Made by a program: the position numbers and the translations under genes. 64,000 nucleotides of DNA from contig NC_066313.1 of the NCBI RefSeq assembly GCF_022539315.1, positions 28,929,059-28,993,058 of the forward strand, given 5' to 3'. The notes beneath the pieces are model-generated. The model was not told the DNA's origin, ran no database searches, and saw only the letters and a program-made list of their open reading frames with translations. Within the stretch, counting starts at the first letter, position 1; each line of letters begins with the position of its first letter. Below, in pieces: positions 44,401 through 57,900 of this stretch. This stretch comes from Serinus canaria (lineage: Eukaryota; Chordata; Aves; Passeriformes; Fringillidae).

Positions 44401-45946
44401 GATAAGATTTCAAAAGTATGATAAAAATGCACTTTATTATTTTTTTTTTCCAGGACCTTGTTTCTTCCCAGGAAACTATGTTCAGCAGAACAGAATAACG
44501 TATTTGGCCAGACCTGAGGGGATTTTATGAGTTCCATGTGAGATGCTGAAGCCTCAACTTAATTTGCCTTACATTCCTCAGGCCCTGTAACCACATCCAC
44601 TCAGTCTGCTCTCCTTTTCAACCTTGTTACCCCAACTATTGATTTCTCTTGCTTTAGTCCAGCCTGATGCTCATGTAAATCAAGTCAGTTGCTACAATCT
44701 GGGCTGTGTCAGGAATGCAAAATTCGCAGCCTTTCTTGCTTTCCTCCCTTTCCTCCGACTGCCAGTGATGTTTTAATTTTGACATTCTGCATGAAGATCA
44801 GAAATGTACCCAAAGCTATTTCATGTCCCACAAATTTCTTGTCTGTGGAACTTAAGAAAATAGCTTTTTATAACATCAGTGTCATGCATATCCAGCACGG
44901 CAAGCCCCGTGGAGTTCTAAACCTCAAATTTTTTAGTGCACTTTGAAAAAAAAAAATTGTTTTGGGGAGAGGAATATCCTCCGTTGGCCTGATGGTTAAT
45001 TTTCACCGGGAAAAAATGCAAGCCCTCACGCAGCTATTAGCAAATCTCCTGCTGGAGTGGATCCTGTTAAAAGGCATCCTAGCCCTCGGCTGGATGTTAG
45101 CCCTCGGCACCTGAGCAGTTTGCACTTAAATTCCTGCTGGGCCCCTGCGCGGCGGGTCCCGTTGTCCCCCGGCTCCACGCCCGGTGCCCGCCTGGCTCCA
45201 TCCCCGCTCCATCCCGGCTGCCGGGATGCGCGGAGCGGAGAAGGGACCCGCGGCACTGGAGCCCGGCCGGATGGGAAGGGCTGCCGGCGCTGCTGCTGCT
45301 CCCGGCACACAGGAGCAGCATCCGTGTTCATTCCTTGCCCCAGACCTCCCGATGCTGCTCTGCTAACGTGTTAGTGCTTGCAGAAACCACCACGGCTCCA
45401 AGCGTGATGAAGGAGGGGATGACCAGAGGGGCGGGAAAACGGGGAGGGTCACTGCTGGTGGCTGGGTACCATGATCCATTGTGGACTGGTTTGGACAAAC
45501 TCTGGCCAGACTTGTGGACCTGGCAGGGTGAGATGGAGGATGTGGGTCCAGGCACTCACAGGCCTGGAGTGCAAGCTGCCCCTTCCCTCCCCCTGTTCCC
45601 TGCTGAGCATGATGCAGAGTCACTCCGTGATGTCCACACCTAAACCCTTACTCTAATGCCAGAGGGGCAAAGGCAGTGCTGGCACAGGCCTGGGGAAAGG
45701 TGGAGGCTGTCCAGCAGCCATGAGCAGTGGGTGCCACCTCTGGATGTGAGGGCACTGAGCACCCTGTGAGTTGCAGCAGTGGCCAGTGGTTATCAGCTGT
45801 AGCTGAGAGATGAGGCAGAGTGCTGCAGGCAGGACAAGCGTGTTCCTCTCCTCATCCTCCCCAGCCAGCAGTCATGATGTGGGCTCTCATCAAAATGCCT
45901 GTTCTGTGACACTGAAAAAAAGCCAATGCCCAATGTAAAAGGGAGG
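38427..45946. other. Intergenic interval between genes B and C
   Basis: About 7.5 kb with no exon I can assign. It is AT-rich around 39.5-40.9 kb. An isolated CpG-rich block lies at 45.13-45.33 kb (listed separately). Open frames of 60-135 codons here (for example 39036-39443 minus and 39564-39953 plus) are low-complexity or unrecognisable and lack splice or homology support. Confidence 0.6.
45130..45330. promoter_or_regulatory. Orphan CpG-rich block between genes B and C
   Basis: A dense run of CpGs (for example gggatgcgcggagcggagaagggacccgcggcactggagcccggccgg) in otherwise AT-leaning DNA. It lies about 6.8 kb upstream of the gene B start and about 0.7 kb downstream of the gene C poly(A) signal. 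It could be a distal or alternative promoter of gene B or an enhancer. No initiating exon is evident. Confidence 0.45.
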
Positions 45947-45952
45947 TTTATT
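45947..45952 (-). terminator. Gene C poly(A) signal
   Basis: AATAAA on the minus strand (tttatt on +), about 920 bases after the stop. It is the first canonical hexamer downstream of the stop that I saw. Confidence 0.6.
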
Positions 45953-48900
45953 GGTGGAAAGGTATACATGATTATGCTACAGAGCTGGAGAGATGTGCTG
46001 TGAAAAGAAACAGAGTCAGACACTAGCTCAATCAACGTCACGGAGCCCCACTGTGATGTAATGGCTCTTTCCAGGACTTCATGACAGAAGAAAATAGGGT
46101 GCTTGACCACTCGTTCAACTTTTATGGTGCTCCTGCAGGTGAAAATCAAAAAGAAAATAACCTCAGTGGGAACCAATAGTTGCAGGTTACAAAACACAGG
46201 CATTTTTTCAATACACAGGGCAGTCAGTTCTTTCTGTGCGAAACAGACAAAAGCTGGACCAAGGTCTTGCAGCAAGCCGTGCATGGACTCCTGAGAAACT
46301 GCTCATGAGACAGCAGCCAGCAGAACTGCTGTGCTGAGCAGGGTGCAGACCTGACCTCCTCTACAGCCAGGCAGCATCATAGCTCTGACTAGTTAATACA
46401 CTGGCTCCATGATTTGTGTCACCTCGTGTTCTCTTCAGATAATGTACTTACTGTCCCAGAAAATGTTTCTCTTAGTCCACATGGAAAACCTTGCTTGGGT
46501 CTGGGAAGCATAGGCTCCAGAAGGAAGACTTTTGACAATGGCCATAGGTAAATGGTTCTTTAGTACCTATCTGAGCTTTTGAGGAAGCTTTGAAGGTATT
46601 TCCCAGTCATTCCATTATTCTGCACTTTGGCTTTCCTTGTGGATGCTAAGCTCTTCCCATGAACAGCAGCTTGGTCCCCACTTGGATTCCACTGCTGTCA
46701 TGGGACAGGATCTGGCCACTGTCTCTGCCTGCTCCCCAAGAATCCTCATGGAGGCTTCATTTCTTCGGGAATTGTTCCTGTTCTACTCACTCTGTTTTTG
46801 CTGCTTTATAGTTCGCTTTCTCATCTGCCTGTTTGGTTATTTTCTGGCTTTCACTTACCTTTTCGAATCCTCAGTCCGTTTCTGCAACAACCTCTTTGCA
46901 AGGTGATGAGTATTGAGCAACGGCATACTCTTCTGGAGAAGAAGAATAGAAACGTTCTTGTTACCCTGGAGAGCTTTTTTTGTGCCTTTCCCTGGGGGTG
47001 GATATAACCTAGGCATGCTTAAACTGGAGATCCTTGAAATATCCTTTATTCTGGTGCATGTATTTTCATAACTTCCCAGTCATGCCCATTGATCACCTTG
47101 GGCATGAGACTCATTAAAGTGAAATGAATCTCTTCCCTGGCCCTAGATTCAGGTGCTGATGGAGTCCAGAGGAGTGCTGTTTGCAGCAGGGCTGGATCTG
47201 CTGTCCCTGTCCCTGTCCCTGTCCCCACACTTCACACTGGTTAAAATCAAAGACATACCTGTTTCATAGTAGTCATAGATCTGCACAGCTGCTGGCTTAG
47301 GGCGGGTCACTACAAAGTCCTGCTCAACCGAGAAAGTGATTTCTTTCCTTTTCTTCTGTGAGAGCTGGGATGGAAGGTCAGAGATCACATCAGTCTTTTT
47401 ATTTGTACAATACCATCTAGAGCACAAGGGTGGTAATTGACAGGTTGCATATTCCAAATCCCACTGATGCCACCCCCACAGATATGGGACAGCCATTATC
47501 CAAACATGTTTGGAGAGTCCAAAGTGAAACTGAACTGAAAAGTTAATAGATTTTACTGTCCTGCATGTATCACCTGATTCTTTAATTACTGCATATCCTA
47601 TTGCCAGAGGTGGGAAAATTGTCCACAGGACTGAATTTAATTTTCCAGGATCTCCCAATGGTCAGGATGATAAAGTCTGGTATTCCAAACCCTCCCACTT
47701 TAGACATGGACATTATGTGCCCCCAAGAAACTGTTTACAGAGTCCATCACTGGGGTATTGGCTTCTGTTAGTTCTACAGTGCCCTGAGCAAATTATTTAC
47801 TAAGTAAATTGTGATTCAGGGATTAGATTACAAGCAGAATTTTGCAATGATTCAGTGTAAGAGAAGCAAAGAAAATCCTTCCAGGGTAGAATGAAAGCAG
47901 TGTTTCATGTCCTGTTGGAAGGACCGAGGTTTATAAGAAGCCTGCCAAAGAGGCATACACACAAGGGAATCACTTTTCTAGTGTTTATCTGCTTTTTACT
48001 GAAAGAAGAAAGAATTTTGTGTAATTTCAATGTGCTTTTGCTTTCTTCTTTTTTTTTAATGATTTTTTTTATTTTTTAGTTGCTGACAGGACAGCTGTCA
48101 GTTTGAAGCTGTTTGGAAGGTTGGGAAGTCACATGCAGTTTGGGAAGTAGGCAGCTTAATGATTACATTAGAAAACTGTTGAGGAAGAGAACATGATAAA
48201 TGCACCATTTGGGTATATCCATATTGTGGTTACCTATTGCATGCTGTTTCCATCCTTTGTGAAAATCAAATAGACAGTGACCAGAACTTACATTTTGTAG
48301 ATAAAGGAGGACGTGATTTTTCTTGTTTTCTACTTGCATCACTGTTTGACTGTCAATGAGCTTTGAAACAGAAAGAAAATGGAGATAAATATTTTTGTAA
48401 AACATTAAAAAACAAGGGCTGCCTCAGACCCTACTGCTGCATGCCTGTGGTATTCCTTCTTCTCCCAGTCAAGTTTCGAGGGCTGGTAGTTGACTTTTAG
48501 AGCCCAAATATTGCTGAATAGGTTGAAAGGATGGGCAAAAACCCACCACTTGACTTAGTTGGGGGTATGAGCTCTTTCCAAATGCACAGGTCACTGCAAT
48601 TCACTTGGGGAATTCTGCTTGACTCTGGTGTGATCTGCATTTCAGAGCTAGTCTGAGAGGTTTCCCACCCTCTCCCTACCTGGAGTTGTAGATGCCAGCT
48701 GCTCAGGCTCGAGCTAAAATCCTTCCTAGTTTAAATATAGGAGGGTCTGTGTGTTTGAAGCTCCCTGGAGGGCATTCCCTCCACCCAGGAATGGACAGTG
48801 CAGCCATGCAAACACCTCCCAGGGTCTGTGGCTGAATGGTTCTTAACCATGCCTCTGGTAATTTAGCCTTGCTCCTCTTAGTTTACCTTATCCAGGGAAG

Positions 48901-51900
48901 ACTTAACAGGAGCAAAGCCAGAGAGCATCTTCACATCGATGATGAGCATGTTGGAGCTGCCGCGTTTCCCTGTGTAACTGCAAGAACAGAGGGCCCTGTC
49001 AGGGTCTTTGGGGACACTGTGTCTAACAGGCTGGTACCACCAGCATATTGATCAGCCTGTGGTTCTTGACTTCATAAACTGAAGTGAAAACACACAGCAG
49101 TATTCTCCACTTGCCTTGCCATGTGTGCAGATGGTTTGCTGGTGGCACATACCTGCTCACGAGGACAATATCAAATTTTGCTGGTCTGTCCTGTGGGCAG
49201 GAAGCATTCGATGTCTGTACTGAAAGCAGAAATCCAGAGGAACCCTCTGGAAGGTGAATGTTGTATCTCAGTGCTGTCTGGAAGAGGAAAAAACCCTTTT
49301 GTTCAAGAATGCCAAAGATTTTCTTTGCATTCCAAAAAAAAACCCAGACTTAGTGAAGTTTTCTGGCAATGTTGCACTTGGTTTTATGTGGAAGATGCTT
49401 GCTCATATCAATGATGAACACATAAGACTTCTACTCTTTAACAATGAAGGTGCTTGTACCCAGAGTCACCTCCCAGAAAGAAACCAGATGTTGATCAGAA
49501 AGGACTTTTTCCATGCCAGAACTCCCCAGGAATCAGAGATGTGGGATGGGAAAAAGAGTGTTTCAATAGTTTAGGGAAATCAAGCAACTAGGAAAAATAA
49601 AGAGGAGTCAGCTAGAAAAATCATCAAAACAATGGCTATCTTGTGTGCAAAAAGTGAGACACAATGAAGAAGAAAGCAGACATTTACTTGCATAAGTACA
49701 CATCCAGTGCCATTCATTGTCAGGCTGTATTTCCCAGGGACCTCTGGAAGGTGAGTCTGTTGCACCAGGAGCCTGTTCTCATTGTTGACAAAAAATACCT
49801 TCTCAAAAGGCTTTTTGGAAGTGATCTTGACTCCGTTTTGTGAAGCAGAGCTGTAGGTGGCCTCACCATAAGCAGCGAGTGCTTGAAGGGCAATGACCGT
49901 GTCCTGAAGAAAAAGAAAATAATAAAAGACAATTGGCTACACAGCATGACCAGTGCAGAGGAGATCAGAGTCACTGTTGCAAAACCCATCACACTTGCTT
50001 CTTCCTGAATTTGTGTATAATTCCAGGGTTCCCACACAAAAGGAGCCATTTCATTCTCTTATGTATGTTTTAGGGTAGGAGAATCTCTCTCCTGACACAA
50101 GGGTCTCAGAACATAAAATCTGAGAAGCAGAGTGCACTTCTGGAGTTTTTCATAGTGGTGAAGCCTGTGTTTTCTGGGGAAGTCATGAGTCATCTCACAG
50201 ATGGAACTTGGTGTTTTCTAGACTCATCCCTGACACAAATATCTGTATTTATTGCTAGTCAAATTACTCTTTTAGGGGTTTAACCTTTCTATAGTTAAGG
50301 GGGGGGGGAAAATTATTTTGGCCTCCTAATATTAAGGTTTGGTTTCTCTCAGAGACAGCAATTAGAAAAGAGAAACAGGACTGGGTAGTCAGAGCTCTGC
50401 TGGAACCCTAAAACAGTGCCCTGATTCCTAGGACTAGCTGTGGAGTGGAAGGTAGGTTTGGCACCTGGGTAGAAGAGAAACCTCCGTAGGGATTCTGCTG
50501 CCTGATGATCCACTGCACAATCCCTGAGGCCTTGGTGAGATCCTCTTTATTCCGCTTGGGTTTGTGGAGCAGAGCCAACAACACGTAACTGGTGATCTCC
50601 ACGTCAGCTGAAGGGGCATGGTCAAGGAAGGAGGGAGATTTGTCTGATGGAGACCTCTCCTCCTGCTCCCAGTGCTGTGAGCCATCTGAATAAACAAAGA
50701 GAGGAACTAGGACTGATTACAGGAGTCACTGCTCTCTTCACTGCTCTCTTCTCTGCATCTGGGCTCTTCCTCAGAAGGACTCCCTGCACATCAATGAATG
50801 CACTGCAGGTTAACCCCACAGATCATTCCTGTGGTTTGGCTCATGTGCCCACTCCCTCAATATTGCCAAGGTTAGACCATCAGTAATATCTGTTCAATGA
50901 ATACACTGCAGGTTAACTCCACAGATCATTCCTGTGGTTTGGCTCATGTGCCCACTCCCTCAATATTGCCAAGGTCAGACCATCAGTAAGATCTGTTCCA
51001 TCCTCCCATGTCCCAAATTCCCCAGGTGACTGAAACTCACCAACTTCTTTTGCTGATTTCTGTAACTCTTCAAGGAATGATTCACATTTTTCTGCCTTGC
51101 CAGCTAAGCAGAAAGCATAGGCCATGAGTGCCTGGGTGTAAACTTCACTGATATTCTTCTCAGATGCAGTCTCCAGACAAAAAAAGGCATTTCGGATTAC
51201 GGGGTACTTAAAAACAAAAAACCATGTGGGTTTAATTCAGGACAGTAGTCTTCACCTGCTCAAAAATATATTTTCTTTAAACTTGTTCCTCATCCTGTCA
51301 CTATCACAGCAATGAGAGTGGGACTTCAGCTTGTATAATGACTTCAGGAGAGAGAATACAGAATTACTCAAGGAGGGATTTTGTAGGAAACATCAAACAA
51401 ATCAAGTAGCTTTTAATGGTGTTCTTGACAAGGTTGGTCTATAGATTTCACAGATAATTCCTTCTGCCTGCCTCCATGATAATTATTTGCTCTGCATTTC
51501 TATAGTCAAGAGTTCGTTGTCTTGAACAAATCTAACTTAGTGGTTTCTATCCTCACTGACTTTGGTGTAACTTGAATTCTGTGATGTTGTAATAGGTTTA
51601 CACCCACAAAAAAAAAAATACAGTTTGACTCCATGTCCCCAGAAAGGATTTGAAAAAGTGGAGGCTAACTTGTGTATTGAAATCCATCATCTCTTCTGTA
51701 GTCACCTTTGTACTGCCAACTTTTTGAAAAGGACAGATCAGCTTTTGCTCTGATGGACATTTGTTTTTCCAAGGTACCTTTTAGTTCCATTTGTAGATTT
51801 TATAGATTTACCTGCAACAACTTACTTTCTTGACTGGGCTGTCTTTGAGGCTAAGCTAAGGTGTGTGGGTTACTACCTGCCATGTGTAGGTTTCTTCCTG

Positions 51901-54900
51901 TCAAGTCTTTTTATTGGCAACTAAAGGGTGTCACTAAATGTTTTGTGCCTTGTAAATAGAAGATCTAATCCCACGGAGGTTTGTACAGTTTCTGCTCAAA
52001 GACTGGTGGTTTAAGAGGTGTAGAGATGTAGATTTTCTCTGTCACAGCAACCAGTGCAGATAGAGAGCATGGTCACCTACTCTGGGAGCTCTCTCCCTCT
52101 CTTTCTCCCTCTTTACTACCTAGACAATTTAGCAGATGCTGGACCCAAGGCAACAGCTGGGGACCAGTTCCATCTGAGTACCAGGTAAGTCTCCTTACCG
52201 AACTGGAGTGCCCAGCTTCCAGCATGGCAATGGTGGTGTAGGCAGAAAGTGACAGCTCGTCGTCTACTCCTCCCTGGAAACAACACAGAGAGAGGAATAA
52301 TCTGTAAATGCCACGGATGAGAGCCTTTGAATATCAATTGCCATGTCCCAGCTGAGAGAGTATGGACAGCTCTTGAGGCAGCCCACAGGGAAAGAGAGCA
52401 TTCACATAGCTCTGGAATAGCTCACAAATCCAGAGAAGATCTTTGCTGTTAAATCCAAAAACATCACTCCTTCAAGCTCACAGTCCTGTAACCCTATCTC
52501 AGGTGCACATCACAGGTAAAGTAGGTGTACGAAAGCTGACTGAGCTGAAATTACTCATTATAAGATGTGGGGAATTAGCCCTTGGAAGAAGACAGGCATT
52601 TGGAGCGAAACATAGTTCTTGGCAGTTATAGGAGAACATATTCTTAATGGAAAAGTATAAATTTGACCAAGCAGTAATTCTCTGCTACCTTCAAGGCATT
52701 GTTGAAGAGTGTGCCAACACTCCGGAAACAGCCATCTAGCTTCTGTTTGCTGGACAGCCACAGCAGGGTTTGAGACTGGACACGGTCATCAATGTAGATG
52801 GAGCGACCAGCTTGTGCAAATGATCTGTACACAAAGGCAGTGAGCCTGCAGGGGAAAGATGGAGCTGTGAGACGAGCACTGGAAGAAACAGAAGAAATCA
52901 GCCCTCCTGTTCGTGCTGCTGAAGAGCATGAAGAGTTACAGCCAGCGTGTTGGTGGCTTGCTTTCTCTTTGTGTGCTCCTCAGAGAGAGAATAGTTGAAG
53001 GAGTAGTAGCTAAATAGGACGTGGGGAGGATGTCCAGCACACTCTGTGGCTGATCCTGTCTGCAGAGCACCACAGTGCAATGGCTTTCATAGGAGACAGC
53101 AGGAGTGTGAATCAGAAAGTCAGCTGGGTCTTTAGGGATCTTTTCAAGCACCCAGCCTGGCAGAGGATGGAAAGATAGTTCCTCCTTTAGTACTTCCCAA
53201 TACCCAGTCCTAGACAGGAAAGCTGCCTCTTACCTGCACCATAACTGAATGCAAGTTCATAATAATTGAAGGTAAATTCATGTCTGAGCCAATTCTGCTC
53301 CCAGTCACTCACCAGGTGTTCCCTTCCCTATCTCTGGTGCCAAAGATGCTGTAGGACCCATCAGGACGTTTGTATGACAGCTGCTTCTGGTAGCCTGCAA
53401 GAATATGGAAAAGGAAGTGTTCTTAGAAGTAAAAGCAAAACCCTATTTTGTTTGCTGACACATTTGTCTGGGAAAGAATGGAAAGGCAATGTATATCTAA
53501 CAAGCAGGAGGGGAGCTCTGAGGGATCCTGTGAATGGAAGTATGGAACATCTTGTCTGGCAGAAACACTGAGAGACTAGGCAGAGCTCCATCAGCTCAGT
53601 GCTCCAACTAAACCTACAGGATCAGGATACATGCTGTGCCTAAGTGGGAAAAGAGAAGGGGACTGGAAGACAACACCTCAAAGGAAAAACAGGGCGGTTG
53701 AATGTCAGCAAAAAGGCATAAGATAAGAAGATAAAGGAAAGTAAAAAATGTCTGGTTGAGGGCAAATCCTTGAGTCTCTGGGCTGTGCTACAGCTGTGAT
53801 GCCATCAGCCAGGGTAGCCATGCTGCTGCTGCTGCTTCTGGTCACTGGCCCTCCACAGGAATTTCAGCATGTTGTAAGGGAAACACAAAGCTCTCACCGC
53901 TCACTAAGTATCCAGTGGCCTTGGATCTGACCTCCCAGCTCAGCTGCCCTGTCTTGTTCAGATAGTCCAGGACGTAGATGTTGGGGGCAAAGAGGACCAT
54001 GTTCTGCTCCCCACAGCCAAAGGGCATCTGGAGGAGCTGGTGCAGGTTCTGCATGGCAGTGCCCATGATGTCACCTTGGGAAGAGGAGATGAGAGGGGGT
54101 GATCAGCACAACTCGTGGCCACTGAAATCACCAGTGATTTCCATTCCACAGGCAGAGTCATAAAAGCCTAGCAGGGGTTGGGAGCCTTCTCAACAGAGAA
54201 GGCTTTTGTCCTGCTTTGCAGCCAACAAAGAATCCTCTCCCTGCCTCTCCTTACACCATCAAAATTGCCCTTACCAGAAACACTCCTGGTTTTAGTGCCA
54301 CTTCAAGCAGATACTTCTTGTTGGAAATGAAGGGAACTTACAGGAAACTTCTGTTTCCAGAGGATGGAAGGGAATAGCCAGAGCTATTTATTGCAAACAC
54401 TTATTGCAAAATTAACAGCTAATGCTGCAAAGGGACGTTGATAATGCAGATGTATCACAGAACACCTCTTAGTTGTTATTTCTAGGAAAGGTAGCACAGA
54501 CCCAACCAGGGAATTCTGGAAAGAGCTTCTAAAAGTCACCAACATTACCAAGCAGTGAGCCATGTGACCAAATCCATGTTCTGAAAAGACTGAATAGACT
54601 CTACTGGCATCTCTGATTGTAGGTGGATGTATAGAAAAATGCCATACAAGTATGAATCTGGCTGAGGTCATAAGTCAGAACTGTGCTGCTGCTTCAGAGA
54701 AAGACTTTCAAATGCACTAAATGTAAACAGAATAGTGAAGAGTGATGCAACTGGTGTTTAAACTTCATCTTGCTGATGCAGAATATTGCTGGACAAGATG
54801 AGAATCAGTGTCTTTTCTCAAAAGTTTCCCACACTAGGAGTGGAAACTCATATTTTGAATCCTGAAAGAGCTTTCATGTTGGATTTTCTATATTTTCTTT

Positions 54901-57900
54901 TTTAAAAATGTTCTATTAATTACATATTTACCAACAACAGAAAAGGAGGCTCTGGCTGATCCTTCCAAAACATTTGTAGGTAGCTCTAGAGATATATCTT
55001 GAATAACTACATCATCTGTGGAGAAAAATATTTGTCATTTTTATGGGAATACTAATTATAACAGTGAAATGCTCCTGGTACAAATTGCACAGTGCGAAAT
55101 TGCACACAAGAGACAGCAATAAAGTGAAACTCACAGCATTCACCAAGAGCATGGAGAAGGGGACACAGCAAAATCAAAATTGTGAAAAAAGGATCAAATG
55201 ATGTGGTCACTGTCGTTGCTCAATATAAAAGAGTAAAACAGGGTAAGGTTGGTGCTCACAGGTTGTATTATCTGTGACCCTTGGGGGTTCATTCAGTGAC
55301 ACTATTGGTGGAGCTGGTTCATGAAGGTCAGAACAGGTTTTTAGCCTTTTTAGGCCAGTCAGGAAACCTTAGGAGCTGTTTGCCATCAGCACTGAGATGG
55401 TGGGGAAAAGAACATTGCATCCCCTCTCCCATTCCCACCAGAGGTGGAAAGCTGTAAGATACAGGTGTCTATGGAAGAGAGGACAGCACTCCACATGAGT
55501 GAAAGAAACACAGGACATGATTTGCACAGAAAGGTCATCTCCCTTTGAGAGCCTCATAGCAGCCTTCCTGCAGCATCTGAGCACATCTGGGCAAGGCACA
55601 GATGCTGCCTCAGTGACATGCACCAGACCACTCAGGAATTTGGTAGCAGGGAATATTAATAACATTGGGAATAATAATAACTATTGCACCCATACTAGCT
55701 CTCATATGGACAACTCTGGGAAAAAGGGAAGGGAAAACATCCACAAACACTGCAGGAAAGAGTGCAGTCTCCAAACATCCTTTCAGTTCTTCTCAGGGCA
55801 GTGGTGTATAAGACCCTTACCTTCTGTACAAATTAAGGAGTTTTGAGTCTTTTCCCTTCTGATTCCTTCAGGCTGCAAGGAGATGGAAAGAAGAGACACA
55901 TGCAGTGGGTGAGACAAAAGCATGCAGAAGAAATTCAGTGTCAACATGCCACCCCCTTTCCCAATCTCCTATGTCACAAAACAGGTGGATTGAAGCAACG
56001 GCTTACAAGTTCATGTATGATGTGGCTGCTGCTAAAAGGGAGATCACATCAGATGGAGTCCCTCATTTCCAGTTTCTCCTCTGCAAGAGGGAGACATGTC
56101 AACACCCACTGATCCTCATGGAAGGGTACATCAGATGGATTTGGTCTTAGATTGAACAGCCAGACCCTGTCCTAGACACATGAAGGTGGAGAAATACCAG
56201 GAGTTCTTTAGGGAACCTGAAAAGCTTTTCCTTGCTTTTGGTACTTCCACTGTGTTTTAGTTTCCTCATGAGAAGGAGTGCAGGACAAACAGTAAGAGCT
56301 GCCAGCAGTACCTCAACCAGCAGTGCTCTGATTTGGGTGTCCCTGTAGGCAACACTGATGTTCCTGGGAGCTTTGTCTCCACAAGCTTCATCATCCTTGG
56401 TCTCTGCAGTAATGCTGAACACCACATTACCTTAAATAGCAGCAAAAAAAAAAGGGAAAGAAATGGACCTCTGCCATGCAGGATGACTGACAAAGTAAGA
56501 TATTTCATCTGATGCATAAAATTATGTAGTTCAACATAATGAATAGTCAGTCACTGTAGGTGAGACATATGGGAAGAGAACTGATCTCTAAAAATGGCAA
56601 TGATAAACACACTGAAGCTATGGAGAAGCTCTTTAACCCAAAGAACTGGAAAGAACAGTCATAGACCAAGTTCTCTGGGTTGGAAAAAGATTAAGTTTTT
56701 TCAGGTAAGATATAAATTAGTATCAACCTTGGAACATAAACCCAAGTAGATTCAGAACACTTACCAATTTCTTTGGGGAAAATATTCCAGACATAGGTCT
56801 TTCTTTGCTTGGCACATACACATCCATCATCCTCTGGGGAGATGAGTTTGGCTTGGTAATCAAGGGAATCCGACAGTGAGACATTAATCTGAGAACAGAA
56901 AGAGTGGTGTAATGGGATGAAGGTTTGTACCACATTGTAAACGGTGCTTTGTTGTCAGAGGCGGTGAGACACTATCTGCTTACATCTGGAGTTAAGTGTA
57001 GGGCAGATTTAAGGCCTTGGATGATGATGATGATGTTTGATTAATCATCCTTCAGATGTAGCCAGAACAGTTTTCCCTCTTGCCTCTCTCAACAGTCTCG
57101 CTGTTAACAGAGGATGGTAAGCATCCTATGCACACCTGATTCTTAAGGAAAAGCCCCAGTGAAACCATTGATGGCTTGCATGTCTGTGGATGGTAAGTGA
57201 TACTCTGCAAAGCACTTTCTTCCTTTCTCTATGGATTTTGATACAGTTGCTTTACAGATCTGGCCCAGTCACAGCTCACAAGATCTCCCTTTGCTCTGTA
57301 CTGTTTGTCCTGAGAGAGGAAATCCAGTCAGGATAATCTGTGGTCAGCTAGAATGAGCAGTACCTCCGTCAAGAGCAGGTCCAGCCACCTGCACCAATCA
57401 TTTTGCTGCAGCATCTTTGGAGATGGGATAAGGTCTGGGAATGTGGGCAGAAGTACACACCTTAATGCACTGGTCAAGGTAGTTGAAGACAGTGGCTCTA
57501 AGCAGGAAATCTTCTCCTCGTATGATGGAGTATGGCAAGGTCAAGTCAACAAAGAAAGGCTGCAAGGCTGTCAGGGTGGCAGGCACAGACATGCCAAATC
57601 CAGCCGACTCCTCCACACAGAAAGCACTGGCTTTCCAGTTGGTGATGGTGTCAGGGATGGTGTATGAGATGCTGGCTTTTCCAGTAGAGCTGGTGGGAAT
57701 GGAGAAAGGATAAAATCTCTGGAGAAAGGGTAAATTTCAGATAACTTGCTTCTCAGTAGATGCAACAAGTTTTGAGAACCAGAACTTCCCCTATTCTGTC
57801 TGCAGAAATCCCACATACAATCCCTGGAATTGATCACTAAAATTTGAGAAAATTTTAACCATTTAAATGTTCCTCTGCCCATCATATCCTTGAGTTTGGA

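Noticed and set aside
45026..45374. Several overlapping frames in the CpG-rich block
   Set aside because: Stop codons are rare in GC-rich DNA. All frames are open at once and none has a domain or a convincing splice site.
45793..46284. A 163-codon minus-strand frame behind gene C
   Set aside because: It lies in the inferred 3' UTR, after the in-frame stop at 46871, and has no homology.
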